Source: an uncultured Oscillospiraceae bacterium (GTDB taxonomy: Bacteria > Bacillota_A > Clostridia > Oscillospirales > Oscillospiraceae). Taken from it: a stretch of 9,414 nt of DNA. Below the pieces are notes generated by a model. That model searched no databases, was not told the origin of the DNA, and saw nothing but the letters and a program-made list of their open reading frames with translations. The translations under genes were made by a program, and so were the position numbers. Each line of letters begins with the position of its first letter. Positions within the stretch are counted from its first letter, which is position 1. Below are positions 1-5,981 of this stretch, piece by piece. The stretch lies in assembly GCA_934589325.1 (NCBI GenBank), contig CAKTNU010000052.1, forward strand, positions 1-9,414, in the 5' to 3' direction.

Positions 1-430
1 CCTTATGCCTCGACAGCGTCAGCGTGGTGCAGAAATAATCGTATTCGTAATGCTTTGCAAGCCGCGCCGTCTCCAGCAGACGCAGCCTGAAGCACTCTGC
101 GCAGCGCTTGCCGCCCTCCGGCTCATTTTCAAGTCCCTTTATGCGGGCATAATAGTCGGCGCTCTTCCACGGCTCCGCCAGCACGCTGACCTTGTCTGCC
201 AAGCCCATGCTCTCGATGAGCTGCACCTGAGTCTTGAACCGGCGGTCAAACTCCTCCTTAGGGTAGATATTGGGGTTATACCAAAGCAGCGTCACGTCAA
301 AATACTGCGTAAGATATTCCAGCACTGAGCTGGAGCAGGGGCCGCAGCAGCTGTGCAGCAGCACTCGCGGCATCCTTTTGCCGCGCTTCTGGATTATACG
401 GTCCAGTTCCTTCTGATAATTTCTGTTCAT
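1..430 (-). CDS. queH: Epoxyqueuosine reductase QueH, N-terminal 143 residues (cut by window edge)
   Basis: QueH performs the last step of queuosine tRNA modification, reducing epoxyqueuosine to queuosine; it is the non-homologous replacement for cobalamin-dependent QueG. Reading leftward from ATG at 430, the protein has the family's N-terminal motif with adjacent cysteines followed by a third (LLHSCCGPCSS; C28, C29, C32), then the WYNPNIYP segment (residues 50-57), EEFDRR (59-64) and a CxxC pair (C110, C113). These cysteines fit the iron-sulfur/metal site of the family. The frame stays open to base 2 and ends in TLTLSRHK, a conserved stretch, so about the last third of the protein lies outside. 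An SD-like GAGGTG lies about 13 bases before the ATG, rather far. The gene diverges from the deaminase gene. Family assignment is firm from motifs. Confidence 0.93.
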   Translation of the reverse strand, partial: MNRNYQKELDRIIQKRGKRMPRVLLHSCCGPCSSSVLEYLTQYFDVTLLWYNPNIYPKEEFDRRFKTQVQLIESMGLADKVSVLAEPWKSADYYARIKGLENEPEGGKRCAECFRLRLLETARLAKHYEYDYFCTTLTLSRHK

Positions 431-436
431 ACCGTG

Positions 437-465
437 ATTGTAACACCTCGAGCCGAACTTGGCAA
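437..465 (-). promoter_or_regulatory. Possible queH promoter (TTGCCA-17-TACAAT)
   Basis: On the minus strand TTGCCA (460-465) and TACAAT (437-442) are 17 bases apart, five of six consensus bases in each hexamer. The predicted start would fall at or next to the A of the queH ATG, giving a leaderless message, while an SD-like GAGGTG lies between the two hexamers. These two readings conflict, so this may be a chance match. Confidence 0.35.
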
Positions 466-472
466 CACATCA

Positions 473-502
473 TTGACTTTAGTGTAAGATTTAATGTATA
501 TT
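473..502 (+). promoter_or_regulatory. Promoter of the dCMP deaminase gene
   Basis: TTGACT (473-478) and TATATT (497-502) are separated by 18 bases, a good sigma-A-type match in an AT-rich stretch, about 30 bases before the deaminase start. The predicted transcription start is near 509, leaving a short leader with the ribosome site. Confidence 0.7.
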
Positions 503-531
503 TAAGATATAAAGATTCCGGAGGGAAAACC

Positions 532-1017
532 ATGGACAACCGCACCAGCAAACAGAACTATTACCTTGACATAGCTGATTCCGTGCTTGAGCGTTCGACC
601 TGTCTGCGCCGGAAATACGGCGCGATAATCGTCCGCAGCGATGAGATAATCTCCACCGGCTACAACGGCGCTCCGCGCGGGCGGCGCAACTGCAGCGATC
701 TCGGCCGCTGCACCCGCGAAAGCCTGCGCATCCCCTCGGGCGAGCGGTACGAGCTGTGCCGCAGCGTCCACGCCGAAGCAAACGCGATCATTTCCGCCTC
801 CCGGCGCGATATGATCGGCGCAAGCATATATCTCGTCGGCCGCGACGCCCGCACCGGAGAGCTGCTGCATGACGCAATGTCCTGCTCGATGTGCAAGCGC
901 CAAATAATCAATGCCGGCATAGACCGCGTGATAATCCGTACCGGCGATACCGAGTATATCACCATCCCCGTCAGCGACTGGATAGAAAACGACGATTCGA
1001 TATTCGATCCCGTGTGA
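532..1017 (+). CDS. Deoxycytidylate (dCMP) deaminase family protein, ComEB-like
   Basis: Predicted cytosolic zinc enzyme turning dCMP into dUMP, feeding thymidylate synthesis. The 161-residue length is normal for the family. Visible motifs are the substrate-binding YNGAPRG (44-50), VHAEANAI with zinc ligand H80 and proton-shuttling E82, and SCSMCK with zinc ligands C118 and C121. The usual proline before the first zinc cysteine of the PCxxC motif is serine here, a mild departure. The inserted cysteine-containing stretch before the HAE motif (C54, C60, C76) is common in dCMP deaminases and separates them from tRNA or cytidine deaminases. GGAGGG (520-525) lies six bases before the ATG, which fixes the start. 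It ends 11 bases short of the convergent tetR gene with no clear terminator between. The deaminase superfamily is certain; dCMP specificity is likely. Confidence 0.9.
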   Translation: MDNRTSKQNYYLDIADSVLERSTCLRRKYGAIIVRSDEIISTGYNGAPRGRRNCSDLGRCTRESLRIPSGERYELCRSVHAEANAIISASRRDMIGASIYLVGRDARTGELLHDAMSCSMCKRQIINAGIDRVIIRTGDTEYITIPVSDWIENDDSIFDPV

Positions 1018-1028
1018 TGTGTCGGGTC

Positions 1029-1559
1029 TTATCCCATCATCAGCATCACACCCGCCGCGGCAAAGCAGTCGGCCAGTATGCCCGCAAGCTCCTTTTCGCT
1101 CTCGCGTCTGCCGCGCTTGAGCCACGTTGCAAGGATGCCGGTCATGACATAGCCGATGTTCGCGGCGAAATAGTCTAGCCTGGCCTCATCCATACCGGGC
1201 AGCTCCTTGGAGCGGAGCAGCAGCTTTTTCAGGCTCTCGGCAAGGATGTCCGTCCTTCCCGTGCTCACAAGTGCTTCAAGCACGGCAGGGGAGTTGAACC
1301 AATAGTGAAACACCCTGATATATACCGGGGCGCCGCCCTCGGCCGCTATCTCGTCAAAGCCGCGGTCGCACAGCAGTGCAAGGACGTCCTCAAGGCTGTC
1401 GAAGTTCCGGTAAAAGGTCGAGCGGCTGACCGTCGAGCGGCGCTGCACGTCGCTTACGGTTATCTCGCCGAACGGTTTTTCTCCCAGGAGCTCCACCACC
1501 GCCGCACAGATGAGCCGAACCGAGCTTTCGGCCCGCTTATCCTGTTTTATATGGTACAT
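1029..1559 (-). CDS. TetR/AcrR-family transcriptional regulator
   Basis: 176-residue predicted dimeric repressor. The N-terminal DNA-binding domain (about residues 10-60) contains the typical TetR helix-turn-helix: ITVSDVQRRSTVSRSTFYRNF (33-53), followed by SLEDVL. The remaining two thirds is the ligand-binding/dimerisation part; the stretch around residues 129-160, with aromatic residues, a glycine, ATWLKRG and a final acidic helix, resembles the TetR C-terminal domain common in Firmicutes regulators of the DhaS/AcrR type. AAGGAG (minus strand, 1565-1570) lies five bases before the ATG. The gene is divergent from the EFR1-type ferredoxin gene, sharing about 100 bp of promoter DNA, so that gene and the regulator itself are the likely targets. 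The inducer cannot be read from sequence. Confidence 0.92.
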   Translation of the reverse strand: MYHIKQDKRAESSVRLICAAVVELLGEKPFGEITVSDVQRRSTVSRSTFYRNFDSLEDVLALLCDRGFDEIAAEGGAPVYIRVFHYWFNSPAVLEALVSTGRTDILAESLKKLLLRSKELPGMDEARLDYFAANIGYVMTGILATWLKRGRRESEKELAGILADCFAAAGVMLMMG

Positions 1560-1592
1560 TTTTTCTCCTTTTGTTTTATTTTCTGTGGTACT

Positions 1593-1622
1593 ATTGTATC
1601 ATAAGTTTTTTTGATGTACAAT
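1593..1622. promoter_or_regulatory. Overlapping divergent promoters and inverted repeat between tetR and the ferredoxin gene
   Basis: ATTGTA (1593-1598) and TACAAT (1617-1622) form a perfect 6-bp inverted repeat with an 18-bp spacer. Rightward, TTGTAT (1594-1599) is 17 bases from TACAAT (1617-1622). Leftward, TTGTAC (1616-1621) is 17 bases from TACAAT (1593-1598). Each -10 is thus read through the opposite -35. The -10 hexamers match five of six consensus bases, the -35 hexamers only three of six. The repeat is also a plausible regulator binding site. This arrangement would make the two promoters mutually exclusive. Confidence 0.45.
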
Positions 1623-1662
1623 GCAGTCAAATAATTTTATTAATAACAAAGGAGCGGTAAAC

Positions 1663-2442
1663 ATGAGCGAAAATGTGATCTTCTGTTTCTCCGGCACAGG
1701 CAACTGTCTTGACATCGCAAAGAACATAGCCAAGCGCATGGGCGATACCGACATTATAATGATGCGCAAGGCCCCCGCCGTGACCGACGTGCGCGGCGCA
1801 AAGCGCGTCGGCTTCGTATTCCCCTGCTACGCGGGCGGTCTGCCCGGCGATGTAGAGAAATACGTCAAGACTCTTAAGATCGACCCCAAAGCATACACCT
1901 TCGGCGTGTGCAGCTATGCCGGCTATATCGGCTGCGGCCTGCACAAGCTCAATGCCATCGTCCCTCTGAACTACTGGGCGGGCATTTCTCATCAGTGCTC
2001 CTGCATCTGGCTCTTCCCGCATACTCTTATGATGCCGCCGATCTCCCCCGCGAAGGCGCAGAAGCGCTCCGAAGAAAAGGCGCTGCAGATAGCGATCGAC
2101 GCGCTGTCCTTCAAGCGCAGAAAAGAGCCTCCGAAGATGAGCGTCAACGCCGTTGAGAGCGCGGCATGGCCGGTACTCTCAAAGCTCAAAGGCCGCAAGC
2201 TCAAGGCCGGCGACGCCTGCATCGGCTGCGGTCAGTGCGCCAAGCTGTGTCCCAAGGGCAACATCACGATAGTCGGCGGCAAGGCCAAATTCGGCAAGGA
2301 CTGCCTCCAGTGTCTCAGCTGCCTGCAGTACTGTCCGAAGCAGGCAATATCCATGGGCGGCCCGACAGAGACCCGTGAACGCTACCACAATCCCAACGTC
2401 ACGCCCGATGAGCTGACACGCAGCGTCATCCATTTCGACTGA
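1663..2442 (+). CDS. EFR1-type flavodoxin/ferredoxin fusion protein
   Basis: 259-residue cytosolic electron carrier with two modules. The N-terminal half is flavodoxin-like: FCFSGTGNCLDIAK (7-20) is the FMN phosphate-binding loop type, and GFVFPCYAGGLP (50-61) is the second conserved segment of this family. The C-terminus (about 182-228) is a two-cluster bacterial ferredoxin with C186, C189, C192, C196 and C214, C217, C220, C224, each in CxxCxxCxxxCP spacing. The domain order matches the EFR1 family of anaerobes, whose electron donor and acceptor are not established. I chose ATG 1663 because AAAGGAG (1648-1654) lies eight bases before it; an in-frame ATG at 1621 has no ribosome site and falls in the promoter-like region. 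Divergent from the TetR gene, probably its target. Confidence 0.9.
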   Translation: MSENVIFCFSGTGNCLDIAKNIAKRMGDTDIIMMRKAPAVTDVRGAKRVGFVFPCYAGGLPGDVEKYVKTLKIDPKAYTFGVCSYAGYIGCGLHKLNAIVPLNYWAGISHQCSCIWLFPHTLMMPPISPAKAQKRSEEKALQIAIDALSFKRRKEPPKMSVNAVESAAWPVLSKLKGRKLKAGDACIGCGQCAKLCPKGNITIVGGKAKFGKDCLQCLSCLQYCPKQAISMGGPTETRERYHNPNVTPDELTRSVIHFD

Positions 2443-2470
2443 CGGCGTCAAAAGCCCCGGTCCTGGCATT

Positions 2471-2517
2471 AAAAATTGAATTTTTTGTTGACAGGGCGCG
2501 GGGTTTTAGTATATAAT
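2471..2517 (+). promoter_or_regulatory. Strong promoter of the rpmH operon with A/T-rich upstream tract
   Basis: TTGACA (2488-2493) and TATAAT (2512-2517) are both perfect consensus hexamers with an 18-base spacer. Directly upstream is an A-run/T-run stretch (2471-2486), arranged as a 7-bp inverted repeat around one G, at the position where an UP element would contact the RNA polymerase alpha subunit. Predicted transcription start is near 2524, giving a leader of about 95 bases before rpmH. A strong promoter suits a ribosomal protein gene. Confidence 0.9.
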
Positions 2518-2550
2518 AGCCACTCGGCGGCAGTTGTCGCCAAGTGGCTA
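2517..2550. repeat. 34-bp inverted repeat overlapping the -10 and start of the rpmH promoter
   Basis: TAGCCACT (2517-2524) pairs with AGTGGCTA (2543-2550); inside it, after one mismatch, GGCGGC (2526-2531) pairs with GTCGCC (2536-2541) through one G-T pair, around a 4-base AGTT loop. Because the repeat starts on the last base of the -10, a transcript from this promoter would carry only the inner hairpin at its 5' end. The full structure exists only in DNA or in read-through RNA from upstream. It may be an operator, an upstream terminator, or a 5'-end stabiliser. Confidence 0.6.
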
Positions 2551-2617
2551 TTTATATGTCAACTACTTCGGGGCCCGGCCCGATGTTGAGTATTACACCT
2601 GAAAGGAGTGCACATCA

Positions 2618-2752
2618 ATGCTTCGTACTTATCAGCCCAAGAAGCGTCAGCGCAAGAAAGAGCATGGCTTCCGCAAGAGAATGAAGACCGCGAACGGCCG
2701 CAAGGTCCTTGCCCGCCGCAGAGCAAAGGGCAGAGCCAAGCTCAGCTACTGA
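2618..2752 (+). CDS. rpmH: Ribosomal protein bL34
   Basis: 44-residue, very basic protein of the large ribosomal subunit. It starts [20 protein letters not shown] and ends with the family's [16 protein letters not shown] block, full length for bL34. AAAGGAG (2602-2608) stands nine bases before ATG 2618. It is the first gene behind a consensus promoter and heads the conserved rpmH-rnpA-yidD-yidC-jag order. A reading frame of similar size overlaps it in another frame (2608-2790) but has no family resemblance. No dnaA or origin-like DnaA-box cluster is seen upstream, where the redox gene stands instead. Confidence 0.98.
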   Translation: MLRTYQPKKRQRKKEHGFRKRMKTANGRKVLARRRAKGRAKLSY

Positions 2753-2788
2753 TCACACTCGTGAAGCAGGTCAAAGCTAAATATTTTT

Positions 2789-2808
2789 AGGGCGGAGCGA
2801 TCCGCCCT
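2789..2808 (+). terminator. Hairpin between rpmH and rnpA, possible attenuator or processing site
   Basis: AGGGCGGA (2789-2796) and TCCGCCCT (2801-2808) form a perfect 8-bp stem closed by GCGA, a GNRA-type tetraloop. Only three T bases follow directly, then AGG, so termination would be partial. This would let most transcripts stop or be processed after rpmH and lower rnpA expression, matching the large difference in need between a ribosomal protein and RNase P protein. Confidence 0.6.
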
Positions 2809-2848
2809 TTAGGTGTTTATGCAGGTTTAGCATGGGAGAAGTATCTTT

Positions 2849-3196
2849 TTGAACATCAGATGCACGCTGAAGAAAAACAGCGATTTCAGGCGCTTATATT
2901 CCAGAGGCAAGAGCGCAGTGACGCCGTACATGGTCGTCTACTGCCGCAGAAACGGCCTTGATCACAACCGCGTCGGATACACCGTATCCACGAAGCTGGG
3001 ACATGCCGTCGTGCGCAACCGGGTGCGCCGCCGCCTCAGGGAGATATACCGGCTGACATTGCCGCAGCTCAAGACCGGATGGGACATCATCATCGTCGCC
3101 CGCGGGCGCTGTGTAGGCGCGGAATATTCGCGCATGGACGCAGCTTTCGTCTCCGCGTGCGAAAAGCTGTCTCTCAGACGGGAGGCGCAGCAGTGA
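2849..3196 (+). CDS. rnpA: Ribonuclease P protein component
   Basis: 115-residue basic protein that binds the catalytic RNase P RNA and helps it recognise precursor tRNA. Visible are the N-terminal [16 protein letters not shown] (7-22), the central [10 protein letters not shown] (42-51) and the RNA-binding RNR signature [15 protein letters not shown] (54-68), followed by the C-terminal IIIVARG strand (80-86). Length and motif order are standard. The start is a TTG at 2849, ten bases after GGGAG (2834-2838); no in-frame ATG gives the conserved N-terminus, so the weak start codon appears real and would hold expression down in addition to the upstream hairpin. The stop overlaps the yidD start by four bases. 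Confidence 0.95.
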   Translation: MNIRCTLKKNSDFRRLYSRGKSAVTPYMVVYCRRNGLDHNRVGYTVSTKLGHAVVRNRVRRRLREIYRLTLPQLKTGWDIIIVARGRCVGAEYSRMDAAFVSACEKLSLRREAQQ

Positions 3197-3411
3197 AAAA
3201 ATTCATGCTCGCCGCCATCCGATTTTATCAGCGCAGGATATCTCCGTCGCGTCCCCCCTGCTGCCGCTTTATCCCGACCTGTTCACAGTACGCGCTCGAG
3301 GCGATAGAAAAATACGGCCCGCTCAAGGGAGGCTGGCTGGCCTTGAAGCGCATCGCACGCTGTCACCCGTTCCATTCGGATGATTACGACATTTACGACC
3401 CCGTGCCCTGA
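3193..3411 (+). CDS. yidD: Membrane protein insertion efficiency factor YidD
   Basis: 72-residue small protein of the YidD family, thought to lie on the inner face of the membrane through an N-terminal amphipathic helix and to aid YidC-dependent insertion. The family signature is complete: FYQRRISPS (11-19), [20 protein letters not shown] (23-42), KRIARCHPF (52-60) and the end YDPVP. Instead of the common GGHGYDPVP ending there is a longer [11 protein letters not shown]. The start is GTG at 3193, overlapping the rnpA stop as GTGA, with GGGAGG (3180-3185) seven bases upstream inside rnpA. This suggests translational coupling. Upstream in-frame ATGs lie within rnpA and would add sequence foreign to the family. 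Confidence 0.95.
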   Translation: MKKFMLAAIRFYQRRISPSRPPCCRFIPTCSQYALEAIEKYGPLKGGWLALKRIARCHPFHSDDYDIYDPVP

Positions 3412-3448
3412 CGGGATCACCCTATCTACACACATTTAAGGAGTTACT

Positions 3449-4873
3449 ATGTGGGCGACAATCACTAAACCCTTTGCATGGCTGATGGTCTGGCTCTACG
3501 AGCTTACCGGCAACTACGGCGTCGCCGTCATCCTCTTTGCACTGGTCGTTAACCTTATTCTTTCCCCGTTCATGGCCAAGAGCAAGAAGAGCATGATGCG
3601 TCAGACCCGTATCCAGCCCCAGCTTCAGGAGCTTCAGCGCCGTCACGAAGGCAACCCCCAGAAGCTCAATCAGGAGATGCAGAAGCTCTACCGCGAGGAG
3701 GGCATACACCCGATGTCCGGCTGCCTCTGGTCTCTCATTCCGTTCCCCATCCTTATCGCCCTGTACGCCGTTATCCGTCAGCCCATCACCCGTATGATGT
3801 TCGCCGCGGAGAGCGTCGTCACCACGCTGCAGGATTACTTTGTCAGTGCCGGGCTTTACACCATCCCCGCCAAGGTCGATTCCTACGCCGAGATAAAGCT
3901 CGCCAACCTCGCCCATCAGCATTGGGACGAGATCCAGACCGCACTCGCCGGCAAGATAGACGGCCTGCTGAACATTGATTTCAGCTTCCTCGGCCTCAAC
4001 CTCGGCGATCAGCCGAAGTGGAACTTCTTCATGACCACCGATTGGAGCGATTCCTCCATATGGCTGCCCGCGCTTGGTCTGTTCCTCATCCCGCTGATCT
4101 CCGCATTCCTGTCCTGGGCGTCGATGAAGATAAGCAACGCCATCAATCCCACATCTTCCGCCGGTGCCGCCGGCGATCAGGCCGCCGCGACCATGAAGAG
4201 CATGAACATCGTCATGCCTCTCATGTCCATCTGGATCTGCTTCGTCATGCCCGCCGCAATGGGCGTTTACTGGATCGCGAACAGCGTATTCGGCATTATC
4301 CGCGACTATACCCTCACCAAGGTCTTCAAGAAGAAGCTGGACGAAGAGGACAAGATCCGTCAGGCCGCCCGCAGCGCCCGTGAAAAGGAGTTGGAGGCCA
4401 AGCGTCTGGAGACCGAACGTCTCCGCGCCGAGGGCAAGACCGAGCAGAACGTCAATACCAGCAAGAAGAAGCTCCAGGCCAGCCAGAAGCAGAAGAGCGA
4501 CGAGCGCAAGGCCGCACTCGACAAGGCCGAGCGTGCCGCACGCCGTGAGCGTCTCGGCATAAAGGAGACCGAGAAGCCTGCCTCTCAGGCCGGCAATCGC
4601 CGCTATGCCCGCGGCCGCGCCTACGTTGAGGATCGCTTCGTTAATCCCGAGGCCGCAGAAGAAGCCACTCTTGCCGCCGCAGCCGAGTCCGAAGGCGCCG
4701 CCGCCATCGACGAGACCGTCCCCGACGACGTCGCTGCTGCCGTTGAGACCGAAGTTCTCTCGGAAGCTGCCGAGACTGAGGTCCTCTCCGAGGCCGCAGA
4801 GGATACCGCCGAGACCGAGGTCCTTTCGGATGAAGTCGAGGAGAACGAGTCCGAAGAGGACAAAGACGAATAA
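3449..4873 (+). CDS. yidC: Membrane protein insertase YidC/Oxa1/SpoIIIJ family with long charged tail
   Basis: 474-residue inner-membrane insertase. Predicted membrane segments are about 21-43, 91-109, 203-224, 252-267 and 269-286, the five-segment core of the family. After the first comes the positively charged cytoplasmic hairpin with KSKKSMMRQTRIQPQLQELQRRH (44-66), then PMSGCLWSLIPFPILIALY. The core ends near residue 290. The remaining roughly 180 residues first form a Lys/Arg/Glu-rich predicted coiled coil (295-375) and then an acidic Ala/Glu-rich tail (399-474) with three ETEVLS copies. No lipoprotein signal is seen at the N-terminus, unlike many Bacillus homologs. Residue 35 in the first membrane segment is Asn where the family usually has a hydrophilic-groove Arg. 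AAGGAG (3438-3443) is five bases before ATG. jag follows after 15 bases. Confidence 0.96.
   Translation: MWATITKPFAWLMVWLYELTGNYGVAVILFALVVNLILSPFMAKSKKSMMRQTRIQPQLQELQRRHEGNPQKLNQEMQKLYREEGIHPMSGCLWSLIPFPILIALYAVIRQPITRMMFAAESVVTTLQDYFVSAGLYTIPAKVDSYAEIKLANLAHQHWDEIQTALAGKIDGLLNIDFSFLGLNLGDQPKWNFFMTTDWSDSSIWLPALGLFLIPLISAFLSWASMKISNAINPTSSAGAAGDQAAATMKSMNIVMPLMSIWICFVMPAAMGVYWIANSVFGIIRDYTLTKVFKKKLDEEDKIRQAARSAREKELEAKRLETERLRAEGKTEQNVNTSKKKLQASQKQKSDERKAALDKAERAARRERLGIKETEKPASQAGNRRYARGRAYVEDRFVNPEAAEEATLAAAAESEGAAAIDETVPDDVAAAVETEVLSEAAETEVLSEAAEDTAETEVLSDEVEENESEEDKDE
4745..4828 (+). repeat. Three short repeats (ETEVLS) in the acidic tail of YidC
   Basis: The hexapeptide ETEVLS occurs at residues 433-438, 442-447 and 455-460, each followed by acidic and Ala residues. 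The DNA copies differ at several synonymous positions (for example gtt/gtc and ctc/ctt), so they are not a recent exact duplication. Confidence 0.85.
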
Positions 4874-4888
4874 CAGGAGAATTTTAGT

Positions 4889-5629
4889 ATGATAAAAACT
4901 TTGGAAAAGACCGGCCGCACCGAGGACGACGCGATAAACGCCGCTCTCGCCGAGCTGGGTCTTGACCGCGACGACGTGTCCGTGGAGATACTCGAGCGCG
5001 CAAAGTCCGGTTTTCTGGGCATAGGCGCTTCTCCCGCAGTCGTCCGCGTGAGCTACGAAGTCGAAGATGAGCCCGTCGTCGAGGCAGTCGTGAGCGAGGT
5101 CGTCGAGGTCTCCGTCAATACCGCGCCGGTTGATGAGCCCGCCGATTACGCAGCCGTGCGCAAGTTCCTGACGGGTCTGCTTGAGCGCATGGGCGTCAAG
5201 GCGGACATCGCCATCACCGCACGTGACAACGGCGGCATCAACGTCAACCTCTCCGGCAGCGGCATGGGCGCAATAATCGGCCGCCGCGGTGAGACTCTCG
5301 ACGCGATACAGCACCTCACGAACTATGTTGTCAACCGCGGCAGCGAGAGGCATCTGCATATCAGCGTCGACGCGGAGAATTACCGCAGCAAGCGCGAGGA
5401 ATCCCTCACGAAGCTGGCTGAGAAGATGGCGGAGAAGGCCATAAAGTACAAGCGCAGCATGGCGCTTGAGCCGATGAATTCCTACGAGCGTCACGTCATC
5501 CACACCGCGCTGCAGAACTACGAGGGCGTCACCACCAGCTCCACCGGCGTGGAGCCGAACCGCCGCGTTGTGGTATCCTATGTCAAGCCCGAGGGCGGAA
5601 ACAAGCCGCAGAGCCGGGAATGGGCATGA
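4889..5629 (+). CDS. jag: RNA-binding protein Jag/KhpB (SpoIIIJ-associated)
   Basis: 246-residue cytosolic RNA-binding protein usually encoded just after yidC. The order is Jag-N domain (about 1-52, ending with the SGFLGIG segment), an acidic Val/Glu-rich linker (about 55-85), a KH domain with the GAIIGRRG loop (127-134), and an R3H domain with R201 and H205 in RHVIH and the end VVVSYVK. Homologs form a complex with KhpA and affect cell division and elongation in Gram-positive bacteria. GGAGA (4876-4880) is eight bases before ATG, and the 15-base gap from yidC supports co-transcription. The next gene is acpP after 42 bases, not the usual mnmE. Confidence 0.95.
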   Translation: MIKTLEKTGRTEDDAINAALAELGLDRDDVSVEILERAKSGFLGIGASPAVVRVSYEVEDEPVVEAVVSEVVEVSVNTAPVDEPADYAAVRKFLTGLLERMGVKADIAITARDNGGINVNLSGSGMGAIIGRRGETLDAIQHLTNYVVNRGSERHLHISVDAENYRSKREESLTKLAEKMAEKAIKYKRSMALEPMNSYERHVIHTALQNYEGVTTSSTGVEPNRRVVVSYVKPEGGNKPQSREWA

Positions 5630-5671
5630 TATCCGTACAAAAATAAGTGCTTTGTCACTGGAGGAATAACA

Positions 5672-5896
5672 ATGTTTGAAAAGGTAAAATCCGTTCTGGC
5701 ACAGCAGTTTGAGATGGATCCCGAATCCATCACCATGGACACCAACCTTATCGACGATCTGGGCGCGGATTCTCTGGACGTTGTTGAGCTCATCATGTCC
5801 CTTGAGGACGAGTTCGGCATCTCCATCTCCGACGCCGACGCCGCACAGCTCTACACCGTCGGCAAGATAGTGGACTATCTCGAAAAGCTTCAGTAA
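5672..5896 (+). CDS. acpP: Acyl carrier protein
   Basis: 74-residue acidic protein carrying growing fatty acyl chains. The phosphopantetheine attachment site GADSLDVVELIM is intact with S34, and the flanking helices (VKSVLAQQFEMD; FGISISDADAAQLYTVGKIVDYL) are typical. GGAGG (5660-5664) is seven bases before ATG. It is the last gene before a strong terminator and sits 42 bases after jag with no visible promoter or terminator between, so it is probably part of the rpmH operon. No other fatty acid gene is nearby, so whether this is the housekeeping ACP or a dedicated one cannot be told here; the sequence looks like a housekeeping type II ACP. Confidence 0.96.
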   Translation: MFEKVKSVLAQQFEMDPESITMDTNLIDDLGADSLDVVELIMSLEDEFGISISDADAAQLYTVGKIVDYLEKLQ

Positions 5897-5910
5897 TCCC
5901 CCGGCGCTGT

Positions 5911-5950
5911 AAAAAACGAGGAGAATGTTTTCACATTCTCCTCGTTTTTT
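5911..5950. terminator. Bidirectional Rho-independent terminator
   Basis: A perfect 17-base inverted repeat (5911-5927 and 5934-5950) with a 6-base loop. The core stem ACGAGGAGAATG is flanked by a run of six A on the left and six T on the right, so both strands give a stem followed by a U-run. It lies 14 bases after acpP and 31 bases after the end of the convergent isomerase gene and can end both transcripts. Confidence 0.96.
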
Positions 5951-5981
5951 ATTGTTTATAAGCGCGAACCTGCAGCTCCTG

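Noticed and set aside
431..531. Riboswitch in front of queH
   Set aside because: The leader is too short and no preQ1-type pseudoknot signature could be drawn.
502..1125. 207-codon minus-strand frame opposite the dCMP deaminase
   Set aside because: Antisense to an intact zinc deaminase; its low-complexity Ala/Asp/Gly composition is typical of a shadow frame.
1621..1662. Upstream ATG at 1621 as start of the EFR1-type gene
   Set aside because: No ribosome site, and it overlaps the -10-like element; ATG 1663 has a proper AAAGGAG.
2443..2617. Chromosome origin or DnaA boxes near rpmH
   Set aside because: In many bacteria rpmH lies beside dnaA, but I see no DnaA-box cluster or dnaA gene here.
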